In this document: positions 1 through 13,298 of the stretch, in pieces
Numbering within the stretch: position 1 is the first letter of the stretch
Layout of the letters: every line of letters starts with the position of its first letter
Assembly (NCBI GenBank): GCA_014905825.1
Contig: JACGCN010000045.1
Location: 310,001 to 374,000, forward strand
Direction of reading: 5' to 3'
Source: Lyophyllum atratum
Taxonomy: Eukaryota; Basidiomycota; Agaricomycetes; Agaricales; Lyophyllaceae
Length of the DNA stretch: 64,000 bases
Notes under the pieces: model-generated
What the model was told of the DNA's origin: nothing
Databases searched by the model: none
What the model saw: the letters and a program-made list of their open reading frames with translations, nothing else
Made by a program: the position numbers and the translations under genes

Positions 1-1119
1 AAGCGCTATGGCAATCGGAAAAGAAACACAAAGTTGTTACCATCGAGCCATTAAGTCAGCTCAAACGGCCTGAAAACCCTCTTTATATTTGGGGCGAACG
101 CATGGCATTGCCTAAAGAGTGAGTCTATTATTATTCATCTTGTCTCTTCCTTAGATTACCACTACGCGAATCTTACCCTAAATTCATCGTACAGATCCCT
201 TGCAAACGCAACGCTCACAGCCGAGCTGGTCAGCATGATCCTCAAGGAAATAGAAGACTTCGCGGAAATGATATGCTTTGTGCTGACCTGCCAACGATAC
301 TTCGAGATTTGTCGACCTATTCTCGAGGCACGTTTGCAGGAACTTCTCGCTTGTTCGTGGGCTGGCAACCGCCTCATTTGCATTGGTGACTACGCAGTGG
401 CCAATGATCTCCCCAAAGGCATGCTTACCGAGGACGAAGAGGAACTTATTGACGAGGAATTCGAGCACTGTGACCCAGAAGACGTGGACACTCTCATATT
501 CGAGCAAATACGCTTCGTCCAAAATCTTCAACCTGACTGGGACCTAAACCAGAAGAGGACCATCTTTAACCCGAAAGGGATGAAACTTTTGTACCAGTAC
601 ATGTTCTTGCGGGAGGAAAATCCGAGTCCCAACAGCGGTCCGCCACGAGTGGGCTGGGACGGGAGGCGCGATGTCGAGGTGATAGAAAAGCTGACCAAAG
701 TCACCCCGTGGGCTTTCCCTGATCGCACCCAACTCCGCGAGACGTATGGGTCCTACGTTCTGCGCAACCTCACCACCAAGGAGTACATTCGTGGAGACGC
801 CGTGCGTGAGGCGTGGAACACCCCCAATATGCCATACCTGCGAGCACTCCGCTTCATGCATCTTCTGATCCTCAGAATCACCTGGTCCTCGGATTCGTCG
901 TTGTCCGTAGCATATGACGGTCCGATCCAGGTTCATCGTGGGGTATGGGCTGGTCATCGCTTCGATTTCTCCGATATCAAAACGGTCCAGGATGGTCAAG
1001 GAGCGATTGGTGATTGGAAAGATGTGAGCAAGGTCGCGATAGAAGAGTTGGTGGCAGTATTTGAACGGGAGGCGGAGGATTTGAATGAGCAATCGTCCTA
1101 CTGGAACCGGCGGACGTAG
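1..1119 (+). CDS. F-box-like protein, copy 1 (5' end outside window)
   Basis: Exons <1..118 and 195..1119; the intron 119-194 has a GTGAGT donor and CAG acceptor, phase 2, at exactly the position used by the complete paralogue at 1930-3145. After the splice the protein reads LTAELVSMILKEIEDFAEM..., an F-box-like helix pattern, followed by a Glu/Asp-rich stretch (TEDEEELIDEEFE) and a C-terminal domain that is almost identical to the downstream paralogue. If it is a true F-box protein it would recruit substrates to an SCF ubiquitin ligase; that role is inferred from the weak motif only. The first coding codons (ALWQSE) correspond to about residue 44 of the paralogue, so only a short N-terminus is missing. 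Ends ...SSYWNRRT before a TAG; the paralogue stops earlier. Confidence 0.75.
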
Positions 1120-1194
1120 TAGGCTACTCCCAATCATTTGTTAAGTTTCTCAGGCTGCTTAATCGTAGACCTCACAAATATGCTATGTCGTAAA

Positions 1195-1765
1195 ACGCCA
1201 GTGGTACTCTAAGATCGCTTGGTCGTACCTCAAAAGCTCCTTTCTAGCGGCCGCTCGCATATTCCCCCGCACGAATCGCCTTTTATTTGCACTGGTGACT
1301 ATCCATGCTTGAACGACGCTCCGGGAATGCTTACCAACGACGAAGCCCATATCCTCCACGAGAAATTCGGGCCAGACGTACGCTAGGTTTCCCAAGACAC
1401 AATGATCTTGCGTTATATTCCATGCGCCTGCGGGAGTTCTAAGTTCTTCCTTAGTGGACATCAAGACCCGCAAGCAAGGGCCGGGGTCCGATGTGAATGA
1501 GCTTTCCCCGCTTCCTGGCCAGCACGGATTCTCCAACACTTACAGGTCCTACGTCTTGCGCGAACCTACCTCCCAGGAATATATCCGTGGGGAAAACTAT
1601 CCGTCGAATGTGCGACATGCGAGATCTCTGAGTTGAAGCGAGTTCGGCCAGGAGGTGCTACCAAATGGAGACAAATCTGAGCGCATCCTGCACGCAATTG
1701 ATCGTGACTCAGGCGCACAGTGCCAATATTCATATTCTCCAACATCTGGCCATGGCCCGCTCGAG
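1195..1765 (+). pseudogene. Decayed copy of the F-box-like gene
   Basis: The stretch keeps recognisable blocks of the neighbouring genes but no open frame. Around 1270-1300, 'TTTGCACTGGTGACTA' matches the paralogues' 'TTTGC(A/G)(C/T)TGGTGACTA'. At 1327-1380, 'GGAATGCTTACCAACGACGAAG' parallels the block encoding GMLTEDEEEL. At 1540-1595, 'GGTCCTACGTCTTGCGCGAACC' parallels the block encoding GSYVLRNLT and continues to the equivalent of EYIRG. Frames shift and stops interrupt between these blocks, and the 5' F-box region is missing. The part after about 1600 no longer matches the two neighbours and may derive from a more distant family member. It lies in the same orientation between the two live genes, as expected for an array made by tandem duplication. 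Confidence 0.7.
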
Positions 1766-1929
1766 GCTTGAGCAAGGGCTAGTTTTACGCATGATTTGGA
1801 AAATCATTTTTTATTTGATCCTAGGTCGGACGGCCCCTATATTCACCCTTTAAAAGGCTTCGGGATGCCCTCTCAAGTCTTCATCCGCCCGTACTCCATC
1901 CGCCCATATTCTTCATCCTCACTTCTATC

Positions 1930-3145
1930 ATGGGGCAATACTTTGAAGTTATCAACCTTGATAATCCTTTCCCGGTTTCCACGCCGATGTGCGGATTCGG
2001 AAAGTTCGGAGAGTGCTTCTGGGAAGGCGACGCAGCTGAAATGGACAGAGGGCTTATGAAAGCGCTATGGCAATCGGAAAAGAACCGCAAAATTGTCACC
2101 ATCGAGCCGTTGAGTGAGCTCAGACGGCCTGAAAAGCCTCTTTATATTTGGGACAAACGCATGGCATTGCCTGAAGAGTGAGTCTATGATTATTCATCTC
2201 GTCTCTTCCTTGGATTACCACCGCGCGAATCTTACCCTAAATTCATCGTACAGATCCCTTGCAAACGCAACTCTCCCAGCCGAGCTGGTCCGCATGATTT
2301 TTGAGGAAATAGAAGACTTCGCGGAAATGGTATGCTTTGTGGTGACCTGCCAACGATACTTCGAGATTGGTCGACCTATTCTCGAGGCACGTATTCAGGA
2401 ACTTCTCACTTACTCATGGGCCGGCAACCGCCTCATTTGCGCTGGTGACTATGCAGAAATCGACGATCTCCCCGAGGGCATGCTTACTGAGGATGAAGAG
2501 GAACTTATTGATGAGGAATTCGAGTCCTGTGACCCAGAAGACGTGGACACTTTCATATTCGAGCAACTACGCTTCGTACAAAGTCTCCAACCTGACTGGG
2601 ACCTAAACCGGAAGAGGGCCATCTTCAACCGGAAAGGCATGAAACTCTTGTACCATTTCATGGGCTTGTGGAGGAAAATTCCCAACAGCGGTCTGTCACG
2701 AGTGGGCTCACGGGACGGGAGGTGCGATGTTCAAGTGATAGAAGAGCTGACCGAAGTCACCCCGCGGGCTTTCCCTGATCGCACCCAACTCCCCGAGACG
2801 TATGGGTCCTACGTCCTGCGCAACCTTACCACCAAGGAGTATATTCGCGGAGACGCCGTGCGTGAAGCGTGGAACACCCCCAATATGCCATACCTGCGAG
2901 CACTCCGCTTCATGCATCTTCTGATCCTCAGAATCACCTGGTCCTCGGATTCATCGTTGTCCGTAGCATATGACGGTCCGATCCAGGTTCATCGTGGGGT
3001 ATGGGCTGGTCATCGCTTCGATTTCTCCGATATCAAAAGGGTCCAGGATGGTCAAGGAGCGATTGGTGATTGGAAAGATGTGAGCAAGGTCGCGATAGAC
3101 GAGTTGGTGGCAATATTTGCACGGGAGGCGGAGCACTTGAATTAA
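1930..3145 (+). CDS. F-box-like protein, copy 2 (complete)
   Basis: Exons 1930..2177 and 2254..3145 (76-nt phase-2 intron, GTGAGT...CAG), 379 aa. The N-terminus MGQYFEVINLDNPFP...CGFGKFGE is followed by KPLYIWDKRMALPEE, and the splice restores SLANATLPAELVRMIFEEIEDFAEMVCFVVTCQRYFEI, an F-box-like segment at about residues 86-125. An acidic linker and a conserved C-terminal domain with GSYVLRNLTTKEYIRG follow. No known catalytic motif is visible, so the function is open; substrate-adaptor is an inference from the F-box-like pattern. It is a tandem paralogue of the truncated gene at position 1. The last ~250 codons are nearly identical between the two, while the middle is more diverged, suggesting recent duplication or gene conversion at the 3' end. 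Confidence 0.8.
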
Positions 3146-3758
3146 CAACGGTCCTACCGGAACTGAGAATACGAGTGCATAGGCTAGCCATTCCTTTTTT
3201 CCATTACCGAGTTCTTCATGTCTGTGGATCAGTAGTGTAGACGGTGTGGTCCAGTGGAACACTGCCCTAACATTACCGTGCATGTCGTTATACCCTCGTG
3301 GACTATAAATATACCCTTCTTTATGTCGATGTGTCCGTCCACGAATTGTGCTCACCGATAACCATAGATGATTGAGATTCCAGTGAGAAGGAAGATTTTC
3401 GAAAATAAATAGTGTGTTTCCCCAGTCGAAATGCTGCTGCCAAATAGGTCAGTTCGCTTTCTTTCCCAACCGACATCTGGTGGTCCTGTAAGGTCCTGTA
3501 CGACGTTCATAGAGCAGCCACCAAGGACCATCGAACTACAAGGAGACGCATTCTATCTGTCCCGCACCCGAATGTCAGAAATATCGATGAACAACCATTG
3601 TCGGCGCCCAAAACCGCTGAAAAAAGCTCCCAGACGGCGGATATCCCCAGAACGGAGCGAATGACCCGACGTGAGTGTCTTTTACAACGGACAGTGCTGA
3701 ATGAAATACAAGTTATAGGTACAAGCACGAGCAACACTTCAAGCTGCTTCAAGCTGCT
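3146..3758. other. Intergenic, 3' ends of convergent genes
   Basis: Lies between the stop of the F-box-like gene and the stop of the TPR gene, which point towards each other. I see no coding exon with consistent splice sites. Confidence 0.5.
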
Positions 3759-3765
3759 TCAAGCC
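3736..3765. repeat. Short tandem repeat (AAGCTGCTTC)
   Basis: The decamer AAGCTGCTTC occurs twice in direct succession at 3741-3760, with partial copies on either side. It overlaps the stop codon of the TPR gene (3759-3761). The decamer is also nearly self-complementary. Confidence 0.7.
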
Positions 3766-4571
3766 TTGATCTCCTCAATCAAGGCTTCCATCGCTTCAGT
3801 ACTTCCATAGATATCCTGCAACGTAGTAGCACCTTGCTCCTTCACCCAGTTCTCCAACTCAGCCGCAGACAACTTACCCAGCCTATCAACCACCACAAGT
3901 TCTGCCTTGATACCTGCATCCCCAGGCTGCAGCTCTAAAGCCGTTAAAAGGTCCTTAGCCGCCTCCCCAATCTTCCCAACACACCTCCTCGCCTGCCCCC
4001 TCCTAAAATATGCCTTCGCGGCGGACCCACCCTCAAGCGCACTATTCGCGTCCTCTTCCGCCTGCACAAACACCTTCAGCTTCAGCGCAGCCGCTGAACG
4101 GTTAAGCTTATACACGGGCTCATGCGGTGAGAGCCGCGCGCACGCCGAATAGACCAGGTAGGCTCGCTTATAGTCGCCCTGTGCGAATGCAGCGTTACCT
4201 TCAACTTTGAGCGCAGCCGATCGCGCGTCCAGAGCTGCCCATTCCTTCTTTTCGCGCATCATCTGGTCGACCATGGATTCGCCTGTACGTTGGCGCTCTT
4301 CCGCGTCCGCTTGTAGCATGTCCTTGAGTTTTCTGGGGGTACCGCATTCGGGTCAGAACTGATAATGCAATAGCCGTACAGGCCTGGCTAGGCGGAGAAC
4401 CGAAACTCACGCCATGTACGCAGGGTCGCTGAGCTTAGCCAGGAGCGCAGGGTTTGACAAGGGGCTCTGACCAGCGTTGATGCGGTCGTATACGCCCTGT
4501 TCTCCAAGGGAGAACGACGCAGGATCATATGGATTCAATGGGTCGCCAGCTTTGAACTTCAAGTCGGCCAT
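3759..4571 (-). CDS. Tetratricopeptide repeat (TPR) protein
   Basis: Exons (minus) 4571..4411 and 4332..3759 with a 78-nt phase-2 intron, 244 aa. Starts MADLKFKAGDPLNPYDPASF, then a charged helix (DAEERQRTGESMVDQMMREKKEW). TPR helices follow from about residue 85: EGNAAFAQGDYKRAYLVYSACARLSP, then YKLNRSAAALKLKVFVQAEEDANSALE, then KAYFRRGQARRCVGKIGEAAKDLLTALELQP. The N-A/A-G/A-Y-F pattern is that of TPRs in Hsp70/Hsp90 co-chaperones (Sti1, Cns1, TTC4 types). Basic residues typical of EEVD-binding clamps (K in EGNAAF, N in KLNRS, R in FRRGQAR) are visible. No second domain is seen, so it is best called a small TPR co-chaperone-like protein; the exact orthologue is not recognised. Confidence 0.85.
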
Positions 4572-5161
4572 GGCAGGTTACAAGTGAGAGTCAGGTTTAG
4601 GGTGCGCTCCACAAAGAGTAAGGAAGGAGGCATTTTATGTAAAACAGTCTGAGTTTGGTCTTCAAAGTTGGCGCAATTTAAATGAGTCTGGGTCCCTGTG
4701 CCTAGGCTATCGAACACGTGTGAGCACAAGTCGCGTCGCGTCGCGCGCCACCGATTAACCGAATGGGCAACAAGCCTCCATCCTAAGCCTGAGGGGGGCG
4801 TCTTTGCTCCCATTATGTAACCCATTACATGGAGAATATGTACAACGGACATTGATACACGGATAAGCGATAAGTACAAGCCAAAACCTAGCAGGCTGGG
4901 TGGCAAAGACGGGTGCAGGAGTGGAATAGTGTGAATGAAAAAAATATGAAATGTAAGTGATCATGGATGTGGCTCGAAACAGTGGGGGAAAGGGTAGATG
5001 GACCAGCAGCAGCAGGCACCGGGAGAACGAGAGGGAATCAAGACGAGATCCACGGACGACGAAAAAATATTCAAATGGATACAGCGATAACCGGCAGGAC
5101 TTGACGAGAGGGGGAGGGAGTTGATGATAAAAACATAGAAAAAACTTTGAGACGATACATT
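4572..5161. other. Intergenic: upstream of TPR gene, downstream of 905-aa gene
   Basis: 590 bp containing the presumed promoter of the TPR gene (minus strand) and the 3' flank of the acidic nuclear-type gene. I see no convincing coding exon or RNA gene. Confidence 0.45.
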
Positions 5162-7997
5162 TCACGCCATGAACACTGATGAAGGCCTCGAGGAAATAGA
5201 AAATTCGCTGCCACTCGTCGGAGGCGGTGTCAGCGGCTCTCCTTCCCCACCCACTTCGCCCAACGAAGCGACACTGGAAACCTTCATCTTCTTGCTCACA
5301 CTCTCCTCTCCCGCCTCCTCCAGTTCCTCCGAGCTCCTCTTCCTCATCCTGTTCCGCGACTCATCGGGTGATATGTGTCGGTGGTGGGCGTGGCTGTGGG
5401 GTGTGTGATAACTTGGGTGAAGATACTCCGTAGGCGACAACGACGGTGATGACGTCAAATCCTCCTGCTCGCTCGTTGTCCGCGCCCTTTTCGGCGGCGT
5501 CCCGCCCCTATCCCGCCCACCATCCTCAGAAGAGAGCGTTTCATCCCCCGTCAGCTCATCAGACGACCTCTTCCTCGGTCTCGGGATACCAATGCTCTCT
5601 ACCGTCTTCGTCGCCGTCGCCGTCTTCTTCGTCGTCGTAAGCGAGGGAGGCAGAAGGGGCACCCCTGTGAGCTCCTCGAACTCATCCTCCTCCGACGCAG
5701 ACTCAAGCTCCTCATACCCATCCGTCTCCCCGACCTGCTCCATATCCTCCTCATCCTCTTCCTCTTCGTAAACCTCTTCTTCCTCTATTTCAAGGAGCTC
5801 CACTTCCTCCTCTCCTTCCCCGTCAACGTCGATAACTTCGGTGAGCTTGACAGTCGCAGGGGGGACGGAGGACCGTATCCTTATAGGGGGTTGATCCGAA
5901 GCTGGTGGCGGGGCTTGGGTGGGCACGACACTTGGTGAAACTTGTTGGCCTGCTCCAGGGGCGGAGCCGTTAGCTGCATGTGCGATGGCAGCCGCGCGTA
6001 AGCAGATGCTACACCTGCAGTGATACAACTGCGCACACGCTTCTCGCCAGACCTATGCAAAAAAAAGACACGTATAGTCATTAGTGGCCAGCAGAAACGG
6101 TGTGGGTGGGAGATAGAAACGTACAATTTTGACAGCCTCCATCGTGTATGGCGGAAAATGGGACGAAGTTTCTGGGATATATGGGATCGGCCTGAGGAGC
6201 TTAGGCGGGTCGAGAACGGGGGAGACAGAAATCATCACCGGGACACTGGAAGTCGAGGGGGAAGCTTGGGCTGCCGATGGAGAAGCTTCCGAGCTTGACT
6301 CCTCCCCCTCTTCCTTCTTAAGCTCGCCCAAGGGGATAGGCGGCGGAGAAGGGGTCGTCTGTAACGTCGTTGCCGAAAGAACGGGGCTCGTACCATTCGA
6401 AGACCGGCTTCCACTCGAGGAAGCAGACGAGTCGTCGCTGCCCGTGGTGTTGCTCCCAATGGCGTCTCTATCCCTTTTCTCCCTCTCCCGTCGGTCGTTC
6501 ATCCTCCTTTCCACCCAGTCGAAACCTTCGAACCACAATCCCTCCTCCTCGCGCAGCTCTCTCAGCACGTCCTCTATCGTCATCTTCGCTGCCCGGATGG
6601 CTGGGTCCTCCACTCCCTGTCCTAGACCTGGCGTCTGGCACTCGATGACGATCTTTCGGACAAGATTGCGCATGGCCACGATCAGCGCAACCCGCATCTG
6701 GCGCTGGTGAGCGATAAACGCCTGCTCACACAGCCCATACGTCGGTGGGATCTCAGCACTAATTGTTGAGGGCCGGGGGTGCACATCCTCCTCGTCTGCC
6801 GCAGGTGATGACCCAAATGAGGACGCATCCCGCGTCCACGGGCAAGGGTGTATCGCAGGCACGTGTGTGGGCTTGCCGGGCACCGTGTGGTTGTACCAGA
6901 CATCGGCGGGGCTGATCCAGTGACCATCGAGGATACGCCCTCGTGCCCAGTCCCCAAGCGCCAGATCCCGCACACCACTCTCCTCCATCTGCATGAGCTC
7001 TATGTCGTCCTCGTCCTCGTCTTCATCCTCTTCCTCTTCTTCCTGCTCGTCCCCATCGTACACACGTCCTCCGTTGTTGAACCGTGAGGCTGCAAGCGCT
7101 TGCAGCAGCATATCATTGAGCCGCGTATTTTTACGCAACCACAGCTTTTCACGCGCCATGAGGAGCACATCTTTGATGTTGCCCTCCGCCAAGTCGAGGA
7201 ACGAGTCGACTGCGTTCCGCGTTTCCCAGTCCTCGCTCGCGAGGTTCCTTCCACCAATCGCCTCTCTGTCCTTTGGGTTCTCGAGAGCGCGCTTCCAGAG
7301 CCACTCGATCCGACATGTGCGACACGTCGCCTCTACATTCGGGAAGGAGTCTTTGTCGTCATTGTCGACTATACCGATCATGTTCTCTTGTGCGGCGGCG
7401 GCCGCCTGGACCTGAGCGCCTACGAGCACATGCTCATATATGGGGGCAGTACGAAGGCAGAGGCCGCAGAAGGAGGCGGGGCGGCGGTCGTGCTCGCGAC
7501 AGAGGGCGATGGTGCGGAGGTGGGTGGTGTGGAGGAAGCGTTTTGCGTTGGTGAGGCCGATGCTTGTGGTGGGCGAATTTATGCGGCAGACGTAGCAGCT
7601 GCAGCTTGTGATATTTCGGAAGTGGCGGTAGGGAGTGAGGCGGACGGAGGCTGCGGAGGAGGAGAGGGCGCCGTTTTTTGGGTGGACGACGGCGTGGTGT
7701 GCGAGGACATCGCAGGGGTCGATGAGCGCTATCGCCTGCTGCCAGAAGAGGTGGGTGGAGACTGAGGCAGGGGTTAGCTAAGTCGATAATTAAGAGTTAG
7801 CACGCACGGGCAGCATGCCATTGGGGGCATATTGACATCATGTGCTTTTCAATGTCGTTGGCGTCGCGTAGTGTGGTATAGACCATCCTGTGATGCCAAT
7901 TTTCGCGTGTGTCCCACGTATTTGGACAGTAGTTCTTCGCAGAGATATCCCACAGATAGAACGTGGCGATATGCCTGCCAATACGCAGTCTCAGCAT
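5162..7997 (-). CDS. Conserved-looking Cys-rich, acidic nuclear-type protein, function unknown
   Basis: Exons (minus) 7997..7808, 7761..6125, 6052..5162; introns of 46 nt (GTGCGT, CTAAC branch-like, CAG) and 72 nt (GTACGT...TAG); phases close and give 905 aa. Residues ~115-165 hold paired cysteines (SCSCYVC, then ALCREH, then FCGLC), and CRTC and CRCSIC pairs follow, suggesting structural zinc binding. Long acidic tracts (DEDEDEDD near 230; EVELLEIEEEEVYEEEEDEED near 700) and basic patches (PRPRKRSSDE, PPKRART, RMRKRSS) resemble nuclear localisation signals and chromatin-linked low-complexity tails. I do not recognise the family. The first ATG at 7997 gives the sequence IATFYLWDISAKNYCPNTWD; extra 5' exons are possible. 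Everything after residue ~450 is low complexity. Confidence 0.75.
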
Positions 7998-8805
7998 CCC
8001 GTATGTGGCGCCGAAGAGTCAACAACAACAGACCTCAAGAGCTCTTCGGGCAGCTGCGGCCACGATCGGTGCGTGACCTTGCCCTTGTATACGGGTGTTC
8101 CGCTGCTCATCGTCGCCGGCATTGAGCTCGCTGGATCTGGCGTCGAGCACGGTGGTCAGTGCGCAGAGTCTCGGCTGCTCGTCACAATCGTGACGCAAGT
8201 TGTGAGGTGCTGTGAAATCGCCGAAATCAAAAACACAAATCAGTTCCCACGCACGGACCACCGCCGCATTTCTCCTTTGTTGGCTCAAAACGGTTCTAGG
8301 GCAAGTACAGTAGATTATAAGGCCTGGTTTTACAAGAACAAATGGTATATAATAAGTTATAGTTTCCTCCCCCTTCAGCCCCCAGTATCGCATTTGTGTT
8401 CAAGGTGATCGGACTCGAAATGATCGTCCTGTCGGGAACGGAACCGAGAAGGGCGCGGCGCATCCATCTCATACCCTGATGACATACTGTCAGGAAGTTT
8501 ATCTCCCAAGGAACCGCCGCACTGACCTATATTCCTGCCACTGTCAGAAGCTGCCACCCGCTCATGTGACCATACGTCCGTGCGAGAGGCAATCATAAAG
8601 TCCTGCGTTGGATACGTTCGCGGGCCCCCCTCCAACCGCCGGCCCCTCAAGAGATGGCTCATATTCAGGATCAGACGGCAACCCTACATCCCAAGTTCAG
8701 GTTCAACGTCGATCAATCCCTTTCAAAAAGAAAAAAAATAGGTACGAACGGCAAATGCAGGGATAGCGATCACCCATCTAAAACGTTGCAACAAGAAAAA
8801 AGTTA
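7998..8805. other. Intergenic, promoter side of 905-aa gene
   Basis: No gene supported. An open frame on the minus strand (8019-8393) lacks splice signals and protein-like composition. A possible additional first exon of the 905-aa gene could lie here. Confidence 0.4.
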
Positions 8806-9975
8806 TTAAATACACGCCTGCAGATCTAGTTCACGTATACGTACGAGTAACCGATGCTCGAAAGGGGACCAGGTAGAAAAGCCATACATGATATGTTGAC
8901 AGTAACAATCGCTAGAAACGCCTCTCTTAGGTCTCGACTCCAGGGACAGAAAGCAAAAGGACAAACTGAAGGGCAACGCAAACGCCCATATCCCATCCTT
9001 CAAAAACCGGTAGATCACAGGCTCACGGCCCCATCCCTCACGTATAGCTTGATAAAACTTGATCATCGTAAGTACGAAGAGCAAGAAGTCCATCGCCATT
9101 GGCGCGACACTGCGCCAGACATCGACCGTCAGAACTTATAATATCAAAAGGCACAGGAAAGCAACTCACAAAAACAACACAGTAAACCCAGCAGGAAACG
9201 ACGTCACAAGACAATTGAGCCCGTACTCAATCTTCGGCATCGCGATCGCAAACACCACCCAGGTCACCGCCACCTCTACCATGTACAACCCTCGGAGAAG
9301 CATTCGAAGCCTGAGGTGCGAATAATACAGAGCGTCCACTATGATACCAGTCCAATAGATATCAGCATGTGGCAGAAGGAAGGTGCAAAGTTTACGTACC
9401 CCGCATAAGCAAGATAATCTGCACGCCCAACATCAGCACCTGGCTCGCTGCACCCTGGAACCCGACCACCACGCGGCATGTGTGGATAGAGTGGAACGCA
9501 AACGAGGTAGTGAATGGGAGAAACGATAAAACCACAGGAAACCTACATGGTGTTGAGTAATTGAACGAGGGTACATATGGGAAGACGTACAGCTGCGTGC
9601 TGAAGGAGAGCATCCGCAGAAATATGTATAGGAATTTGAGGGGTGTCCATTGCCTTCTATTCCACCAAAGATGCGTCAGTGCAAGTTCACAAGCCTGTGC
9701 CTCACTAGGACCACCTACTTCCAGATCTGCTCAACCTGACCCAAAACGATAGAGGTTATAAAAGTGTTCAGAGACACCACAAGATGAGGCATCCTCACCT
9801 CCTCATCAATCGTAGATAACCACTCATGCACAGAGAACGTAAACGCAACCACTAAAAGCATATCATTATTCAGCCTCCCCAACGCACAAGATATATGTAA
9901 TGCGCACGACGTACCACCGCTGTAATTACAAATCCTGTTCCCAATAACAGCATCCTCGAACATCCACCGCTCCAT
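8806..9975 (-). CDS. DUF6533-type multi-pass membrane protein
   Basis: Exons (minus) 9975..9799, 9735..9719, 9656..9400, 9338..9170, 9109..8806, about 307 aa. The signature pieces come in family order: RLNNDMLLVVAFTFSVHEWLSTIDEE, then VEQIWKRQWTPLKFLYIFLRML, then VVVGFQGAASQVLMLGVQIILLMRVDALY, then LRGLYMVEVAVTWVVFAI, then PMAMDFLLFVLTMIKFYQAIREG and YRFLKDGIWAFALPF. This matches the seven-helix DUF6533 family, which is expanded in Agaricomycetes and has no established biochemical role. The second exon is only 17 nt and is required to join IDEE to WKRQW. The N-terminal ~30 residues before RLNND are unsupported. The C-terminus is uncertain: after ALPF another frame (REAFLAIVTVNIS...) looks more like the family's last helix. 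Confidence 0.85.
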
Positions 9976-11063
9976 CGACGCAGTATCTGTCCAAAATTCG
10001 ATCCGAGCGCACTAGTCTCGCTACGAACGGGACGCGTATAGTCCTCACGACTAGACGCCGACCCCGTGCGTCCGAAGCAAAATCGCGTTAATCCCCAAGG
10101 TCCCAAGTAAAGATGTAGAGAGAATGCAAATCCAGGGAAAAACCTGGTGCAGCCTGCCAGCCGTTGCGGTAGGGACTGAGCGCTGAGCGACGAGTCGGAA
10201 TCGCGGTTATGATGTGGTGGCAACATGATTTATATAACACGAGACAATTTGCTCGCCCCACCTTCCAGCGCTTCTCTTGCGGGCGAGCCCCGGTCCACGT
10301 CTCCCGGTGCCTGACCTAGCGTGAGCAACAGGCAGGTCTTCCAATTAAGAGTCCGTAAGGGCTGCCCATCATGATGAAACCAATAGATGTGTGAAGAGAG
10401 CCCGCGAACTTCGAAGAAAGAGTGACTAGAGCGTGTAAGGCTAGCCACTGGAGAATGCTCGAATCCGACAAACTTTTGAAGTATAGAGGTTGGATAGTGG
10501 GTTAATCCCAGCCCATAGCCGACAGCCTCCTTGGAACGTCGTGAGGAGATTCTTTACAGTCTGATCTGACTCCGACGACATGTACACACACATGGACCAT
10601 GATCCAGGGTTCGGAAATTGAAATCGGCTCGGCGCCACGCGGCTATCGTCGCCTCGATCAGAGACGAAATATGGGCTTGTGCGTACTGTGCGCTGCGCAT
10701 TTCCCTCTGTGTGAATGGGGTCATGAAGGTGGAGGGGATAAAAGACGCAGAGGTACGTAGAATAGTAGGCCTAAGCCTCGCGGGGGAATAACGCCTGCAG
10801 GAGGCTTGGAAGATGAGAAAGACGGAAGTATTACGGAGGCAAAAAGAAGTTTAAAAAACATGGAGCCCCTCAGCCACTGATCTAGTCCAATCTTGGAATA
10901 ACATATCTCCTTGACAGGGTGATCCATCCTAATTCCTAACCCAGTACGATGGTGTCAAGAGACCGACTAGAATCCGGAAGATAACCGGCCGCCGTTAAAG
11001 CTGAAGAATCAACCTCAAGCGCTTTGTTTTGCGTGACTTCGAAGAAACATTCAGCACGTCCAA
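9976..11063. other. Intergenic
   Basis: About 1.1 kb between the DUF6533 gene start and the stop of the carboxylesterase, both on the minus strand. No open frame with credible splicing or protein composition was found. Confidence 0.45.

Positions 11064-13298
<2,235 letters not shown>

Noticed and set aside
8019..8393. Minus-strand open frame upstream of the 905-aa gene
   Set aside because: No domain, no consistent junction to the downstream exon, and unlike protein composition.
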